Positions 60,050-64,000 of a stretch of 64,000 nt of DNA are shown piece by piece. The DNA comes from JBBRBB01 sp038206235 (GTDB taxonomy: Bacteria > Bacteroidota > Bacteroidia > Chitinophagales > Chitinophagaceae). How positions within the stretch are numbered: the first letter of the stretch is position 1; the number at the start of each line of letters is the position of its first letter. The stretch is from the NCBI GenBank assembly GCA_038206235.1, contig JBBRBB010000002.1, positions 62,001 through 126,000 of the forward strand, read 5' to 3'. A model generated the notes under the pieces. That model did no database searches. It was not told where the DNA came from and was given only the letters and a program-made list of their open reading frames with translations. The position numbers were made by a program, and so were the translations under genes.

Positions 60050-60781
60050 TTATTTTCGCTTAGTCTTGTCAGCAATAATTTGTTTAATGAATATAGGTAA
60101 CTCAATATTATTCTGGTCAGCGATTATTTTTAAAGCGTCATAATACTGTATTTCATCACCATTCCACTGTAAGTCAAGTCGTCTTACTTCTTCAAGCGCT
60201 ATATGATGATAATGTTCAGGGCTGCCCCAATAACATTCCATGCAGATTTCTGGTTTTTTTAATCTTTTCCAATTTTCGCAATGTTCACATGACCATGATT
60301 TAGCTCTGTTACATGAACCGCATAAAAGCATGAAATGTTTAATTTCCTTATCAGTTAAGTCGCCTCCAACTTCATAGGGTATTCTGTGATCAACTTGTAA
60401 ATATCGTTCTTCAAATTGTCCATTACAAATCTGGCAACGACCGCTGCAGGCTTCAAATAAAGCATGCTTAAAATCTTTAGAGAAAATAGTTCTGCCTGCA
60501 ACACGATTTGTCTGCAATTGTGCAAGGTCGCCGAATTTGTATGCTGCAATTGATTTGCCGCTTTTTGATTTTACATTAAAAGTTATAAGCGGAATACCGG
60601 CTTCTCTTACGTCTCGTGCTGCTCTTGGCGGATGACTATAGCCGTAAGTATTTTCAAGGTCTTCCGTTGTAATAAAGGCATGTTGAAGGATGTGGTCAAT
60701 TACTATTTTAGCTCTTTTGTTTGTAATTGATTGCAGATACTCTAAAAATTCCTTTGGATAAGCAGATTTCTTTTTAGCCAT
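60050..60781 (-). CDS. HNH-type restriction endonuclease (predicted)
   Basis: A 243-residue protein. The N-terminal part looks like a DNA-binding helical region ('HAFITTEDLENTYGYSHPPRAARDVREAGIPLITF'). The C-terminal half is an HNH nuclease: 'CSGRCQICNGQFEERYLQVDHRIPYEVGG' with metal-binding cysteine pairs and the DHRIP core, then 'LLCGSCNRAKSWSC'. The start overlaps the methylase stop by 8 bp. An HNH gene coupled to a D12 methylase is a usual type II restriction-modification layout. The recognition site cannot be read from the sequence. Confidence 0.85.
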   Translation of the reverse strand: MAKKKSAYPKEFLEYLQSITNKRAKIVIDHILQHAFITTEDLENTYGYSHPPRAARDVREAGIPLITFNVKSKSGKSIAAYKFGDLAQLQTNRVAGRTIFSKDFKHALFEACSGRCQICNGQFEERYLQVDHRIPYEVGGDLTDKEIKHFMLLCGSCNRAKSWSCEHCENWKRLKKPEICMECYWGSPEHYHHIALEEVRRLDLQWNGDEIQYYDALKIIADQNNIELPIFIKQIIADKTKRK

Positions 60782-61682
60782 GATTTGCAAAGAGGTCGGT
60801 TTGATAAATATGCTTGCCTGTTACTTTGTGCAAATCAATTTTTTTTACCAATGAAGGTGATAAATAAATTGCTTCATAAGTAATTTCTTTTCTGTTTAAT
60901 AGTGTTGCTTGTGTTGAACGACCGGCATTCACTTCTATCTTAATAAGATTAAGATTATCAGGTAATGGTATCCCAAATGTTTTGTCACCTGTTCGTCCAT
61001 CATAACTCAAAATGTATGGAACATTTCTTTGATTAAGTTCAAAAAGTGAAACGATGAAGTTGTCAATTTCAATGTTTCCTGCGTAATTAAAGCCACCGTT
61101 TAATCCAGTCCCCTGATAGGGTGGGTCCAGGTAAATAAGGTCATTTGAATTGGCGCTGTCTAAAATTTTTAAATAGTCTGTACAGTGGATTTCTATTTTG
61201 CTTTTTAATAGTTGAGACACCCGCAGAATATCATCTCTCATCATTTGCGGATTACGCCCAAGTCGTCTATTGTCAGGGCTCTGATTAAAGTTCCCTTGTG
61301 CATTGTAGCGCACCGCAGCTTTTACACATTTTGCTAAAAGAAAGAGTAAGTATTCAGGTTTTCGTGTTTCATTAAACTTATCCCGGATTTCGTAGTAATA
61401 TTTTTCTTCATTTCCGTGTTGCCCATGCCAAATGTCGTAATAAGATTTTATTATTGATTTTGGCTCATTGATAATCTTATCCCAAAGTTCAATTAAAGGT
61501 GTGTTGATGTCATTGATTACAAAACGGTTTGTCTTGAAGTAATATGCAGATGCAATAGTAATCGCAGCCGAACCAGCAAAAGGCTCAATAAGTCGTTCGC
61601 GGTTATCAGGAAAGAACCTTAGTATTTGGTCTGCAAGATTTCTTTTACTGCCTTGATATGGTATGGGATGTGGTAGTTTCAT
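60774..61682 (-). CDS. D12-class N6-adenine DNA methyltransferase
   Basis: A 302-residue Dam-like methylase. 'PIPYQGSKRNLADQI' and 'LIEPFAGSAAITIASAYYF' form the SAM-binding motif. 'LLAKCVKAAVRYNAQGNFNQSPD' is typical of D12 enzymes, and 'DLIYLDPPYQGTGLNGGFNY' carries the catalytic DPPY. 'ILSYDGRTG' and 'VNAGRSTQATLLNRKE' follow. It is the protective half of the restriction-modification pair with the HNH gene downstream. An IS remnant lies beyond the nuclease gene, consistent with acquisition by transfer. Confidence 0.93.
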   Translation of the reverse strand: MKLPHPIPYQGSKRNLADQILRFFPDNRERLIEPFAGSAAITIASAYYFKTNRFVINDINTPLIELWDKIINEPKSIIKSYYDIWHGQHGNEEKYYYEIRDKFNETRKPEYLLFLLAKCVKAAVRYNAQGNFNQSPDNRRLGRNPQMMRDDILRVSQLLKSKIEIHCTDYLKILDSANSNDLIYLDPPYQGTGLNGGFNYAGNIEIDNFIVSLFELNQRNVPYILSYDGRTGDKTFGIPLPDNLNLIKIEVNAGRSTQATLLNRKEITYEAIYLSPSLVKKIDLHKVTGKHIYQTDLFANHG

Positions 61683-61754
61683 CTTGTTAATTAATGGAGT
61701 TCAAATATAGGTAAATTGTCGCTTCGTGAGATCGCTCCACAATTGCACCCAACT

Positions 61755-61796
61755 TGTAAACTTCTGAAACTCGTAAACCTTTGCAACTGCTATCGC
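61755..61796. repeat. CTTGTAAACTTCTGAAACTCGTAAACC word repeat
   Basis: The reverse-sense form of the GTTTACGAGTTTCAGAAGTTTAC word of 59637-59721, on the other side of the restriction-modification pair. The two copies thus flank the methylase and nuclease genes as inverted repeats. Confidence 0.65.
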
Positions 61797-63373
61797 CCTA
61801 TCGCCTGCAGCCTGTTCATAATAAAATTCTTTCCGTTGTTATAAAAAATATCATTCATAAATTTTGTTACATCTATTCCTTCATTGGCGAGGTTGGCTCT
61901 TCTAAGCAGCCCGGGCATTTCACTTATAGTAAGTTGCTTAAACACTTCTAATCTTTCAACATCCTTACAGTTATCAAGTGCATTTATCAATCCATCATAA
62001 TCAGTTCCCAAACAAATTTTAGTCAACGCTTTTTGCACGCCAATAGCGGGATGTCTTTTAGCGACAGTTAAAATATGCAGCACCTGGTTTAAGAAAAATA
62101 AAGGATGCACAATTGTATCCAGTACAGGTTCAAGGTCTTCAAAATCTTCTAATGTCCAGATTGCATTAGGGTTTGTTTGCAGAGGCAATCCACTCGGATT
62201 GGGCCCAAGAAAAAAGTTTGCTTCCTGCTTGCTGATGTATTCAACATCATGCGGCATTACAACGCTGCGTTCAACAGATTCATCTGCAAAGCCAAGAATG
62301 CGCTGGTCAAATGAGAGACCAATCAATCCATCAGATAATAAAATATTTTCAATATCCTCATCATATAAATTAATGCTGCTGCAATTGAAATAGATACTTT
62401 GTACCCGCTGACTTATTCCTGTAATATCACGCAGGTACGGGCTTTTTGGTTTCAGGTATTGCACTTCGTACACGTTGCCTTTGTCAACAGGTCGCTGATA
62501 CAAATATTTTACCCTGTCTCTTATGCTTAAACCCGTAAGCCCCGCATGGGTGCAGATGATTGGCGCTATAAATTTATTCGGCAGTGCAGCATCCTGCAAA
62601 TGTGAATACAATTGCCATCTCGACCATAGGCTCATGTGCTTAATATCAACAAGAATATTTTTTTGAATCATGCGGTCTATCATTTCTTTTCCCCAGTTCG
62701 TAATGCCATTGCCTGCAGGATAAAAATAGGTTGGATTAATAAACTGAATACCGAATGCATGATTGCAAAATTGATTTTGCTGCAGGTGGCAAACATTCAT
62801 TGCAAGTATCGTGTTGTTATCAGTGAAGTCTTCAAAATTATTTCTGAATACTTGCTTTGCATCGGGTGCAGTTTGATTATCAAAAAAACAATGCAACCCT
62901 TCGATAATTAAAAAAGCATGAATAGTTTGAGCATCGGCTTCATTAAAATCTGCAGCGGTTTGTATCACTTTAAGCTTAGCACCCTGCAATTGCGGTGGCG
63001 CCGGTGTTTGCAGTCTTTGTAAATCATCATTGAGAAATTCAAAATAATGATTGCCATCTTCTATCAGCATTAAGCGGTTGTGATTAATGTATTCAATCCT
63101 GTCTCTTTCTACAGGACCTTTATCCAGCAAGCCTCTTGCCATATTCGCTTCGGGTGAATGCAGTGCAATGCCAAACAATTTTACTTTGCCTCCGTACAAT
63201 TGAGTAAGATTGCATTGCGAATTGAGCACTTCATTAAATACACGGTTTATTCCAATTTTCATATCTAAGAAATCTAATCTTGCAGAAATAAAATCCCAGG
63301 GAGACGGTGCTGCAACCTGGTTTGCAAATGTTGGCTTAAGACCTGGGTGGCAGTGAAAATCAAAGAAGGGCAT
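61790..63373 (-). CDS. M19-like membrane dipeptidase / amidohydrolase
   Basis: A 527-residue metal-dependent hydrolase. 'FFDFHCHPGLKP' gives an HxH metal motif at residues 7-9. 'IHAFLIIEGLHCFFD' supplies the bridging glutamate, 'ILVDIKHMSLWSRW' and 'PIICTHAGLTGLS' the two later histidines, and 'KICLGTDYDGLINAL' the final aspartate. The order is that of renal-dipeptidase (M19) enzymes, but the protein is longer, with additional segments around residues 85-155 and 290-360. The substrate is unknown. The last residues (QAIGR) are read from a CGCCCTATCGCC word. Confidence 0.75.
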   Translation of the reverse strand: MPFFDFHCHPGLKPTFANQVAAPSPWDFISARLDFLDMKIGINRVFNEVLNSQCNLTQLYGGKVKLFGIALHSPEANMARGLLDKGPVERDRIEYINHNRLMLIEDGNHYFEFLNDDLQRLQTPAPPQLQGAKLKVIQTAADFNEADAQTIHAFLIIEGLHCFFDNQTAPDAKQVFRNNFEDFTDNNTILAMNVCHLQQNQFCNHAFGIQFINPTYFYPAGNGITNWGKEMIDRMIQKNILVDIKHMSLWSRWQLYSHLQDAALPNKFIAPIICTHAGLTGLSIRDRVKYLYQRPVDKGNVYEVQYLKPKSPYLRDITGISQRVQSIYFNCSSINLYDEDIENILLSDGLIGLSFDQRILGFADESVERSVVMPHDVEYISKQEANFFLGPNPSGLPLQTNPNAIWTLEDFEDLEPVLDTIVHPLFFLNQVLHILTVAKRHPAIGVQKALTKICLGTDYDGLINALDNCKDVERLEVFKQLTISEMPGLLRRANLANEGIDVTKFMNDIFYNNGKNFIMNRLQAIGR

Positions 63374-63380
63374 GTTTTAA

Positions 63381-63436
63381 AGTTTATCGTTTATCGTTTA
63401 TCGTTTATCGCCTGCCCCGACAAAGGCGGGGTTTCT
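63381..63436. repeat. GTTTATCGTTTATCG array
   Basis: Four tandem TTTATCG steps followed by a CCTGCCCCGACAAAGGCGGGG hairpin and TTTCTCGTTT, upstream of the dipeptidase gene. A TATTTACCTATATACTTATTTACC run lies nearby at about 63516-63552. Confidence 0.75.
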
Positions 63437-63583
63437 CGTTTGAATGATTGAAATAACAAAGTAAGATTTTTTTAGAAGATCGTAAGAAATTTTATTTCTG
63501 TAATTTCATCACTTCCTATTTACCTATATACTTATTTACCTATATACCTTTATGCCTTTACTTAAATCTTTAAAACTTTTCTC

Positions 63584-64000
63584 ATGGCATGCAAAATATT
63601 ATCTGTTGATGGCGGTGGCACAAGAGGTATTGTTCCTGCTACTATAATTAATTGTATAGAACAGGATACCGGCGAAAAAATTATTAACCTGTTTGATGTT
63701 TTTGCAGGAACTTCTACCGGCGGAATTATTGTTGCTGCACTGGCGGCCGGGCTTGATAGTGCTAAGCTGATTGATCTTTACCTGAATCGTGCAACTGAAA
63801 TATTCAGGCAAAGTTTTTTAGACAAAATATCAGGAGTAGATGAATATATCGAAGCAGATTATACAAACAAAAGATTAAAGAAAATTCTTGAAAACCTTTT
63901 GGGTAATACCACAATGAAAAATTTGTTTGATAAGGCTTCATTTGGTGGAAAAGGAAAACATGTAATGGTTTGCTCTTTTGATTTGAATCCCGACGCAATG
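63584..64000 (+). CDS. Patatin-like phospholipase, N-terminal part (runs off the window)
   Basis: From the ATG at 63584, 139 codons are open to the end of the window. 'MACKILSVDGGGTRGIVPATI' gives the oxyanion-hole DGGGxRG, and 'VFAGTSTGGIIVAALAAGL' gives the nucleophile elbow GTSTG. The catalytic aspartate should lie beyond the window. Patatin-like enzymes include bacterial lipases and the CapV effectors of CBASS defence. Its position after a restriction-modification pair makes a defence role thinkable, but no cyclase gene is visible. Confidence 0.88.
   Translation, partial: MACKILSVDGGGTRGIVPATIINCIEQDTGEKIINLFDVFAGTSTGGIIVAALAAGLDSAKLIDLYLNRATEIFRQSFLDKISGVDEYIEADYTNKRLKKILENLLGNTTMKNLFDKASFGGKGKHVMVCSFDLNPDAM

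Noticed and set aside
63584..64000. CBASS operon
   Set aside because: Only the first part of a patatin is visible. No cyclase, ubiquitin-like ligase or other CBASS gene lies upstream.

Overview
The window looks like a chromosomal segment of a Bacteroidota bacterium, most likely of the Chitinophagaceae or a close relative. The reasons are the low G+C, a protein with a C-terminal type IX secretion (T9SS) sorting domain, families largely confined to the phylum (HYC_CC_PP, DUF5683, DUF6526, short AMP nucleosidase, putative porin), candidate -7 boxes of the TAnnTTTG type, and the lack of clear Shine-Dalgarno sites. No rRNA, CRISPR array or intact insertion sequence was seen. Two tRNA genes are present (Thr-CGT, Leu-CAA).

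Layout. 1-9.8 kb: a partial beta-propeller exoprotein, a LolA-like protein, guaB, the sulfate-activation pair cysC-sat, a T9SS protein built of seven exact 180-bp repeats, a TrpF-like protein, an HsdR-N-like nuclease and AMP nucleosidase. 10-17.8 kb: queA, accB-accC with a four-helix-bundle gene wedged between them, a DUF5683-parB-parA block and a metallophosphoesterase. 17.8-19.3 kb: a decaying patch with a broken MNT/HEPN toxin-antitoxin pair and a DUF6526 gene without a normal start. 19.3-22.4 kb: mtfA, then an ECF sigma factor coupled to a membrane-anchored trypsin-like protease, and a tiny lipoprotein. 22.5-32.1 kb: an aromatic amino-acid cluster (aminotransferase, tyrA, DAHP synthase/chorismate mutase, aroB, aroA, aroC) carrying passenger genes (DEAD helicase, LprI-like protein, a DUF433/DUF5615 toxin-antitoxin pair). 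32.1-39 kb: a lipoprotein glycosidase-like gene, sucC, an M50 protease, tRNA-Thr, purine nucleoside phosphorylase and a putative porin. 39-54.6 kb: a large copper-handling island. 54.6-64 kb: a MITE-like element, a hydrogenase-type maturation protease, tRNA-Leu, a SlyD-like isomerase, pepT, an SPFH protein, an IS110-type transposase remnant, a two-gene restriction-modification system, an M19-like dipeptidase and the start of a patatin-like lipase.

The copper island holds two HYC_CC_PP proteins, two secreted HMA-domain proteins (one with a tail of cysteine pairs), an outer-membrane-type protein, a CusA-type RND pump, a TolC protein, two CusB-type adaptors, a CECC-containing beta-propeller lipoprotein, an AraC regulator fused to an HMA-like metal-binding domain, and a CopA ATPase with three N-terminal metal-binding modules. 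Together they would sense copper and move it from cytoplasm and periplasm to the outside.

The most unusual signals are (1) the CusA pump, encoded as two complementary halves separated by about 200 bp made largely of dispersed repeat words; (2) those repeat words themselves (GCAATTGGCAAT-, GCTAATGTGCT-, AATTCCCAATTCC-, GTTTACGAGTTTAC- and CCCCTnnnGGGG-types), which sit between many genes and have entered reading frames (aroA twice, a CusB signal peptide, a second CusB N-terminus); and (3) the sigma factor/membrane protease pair.
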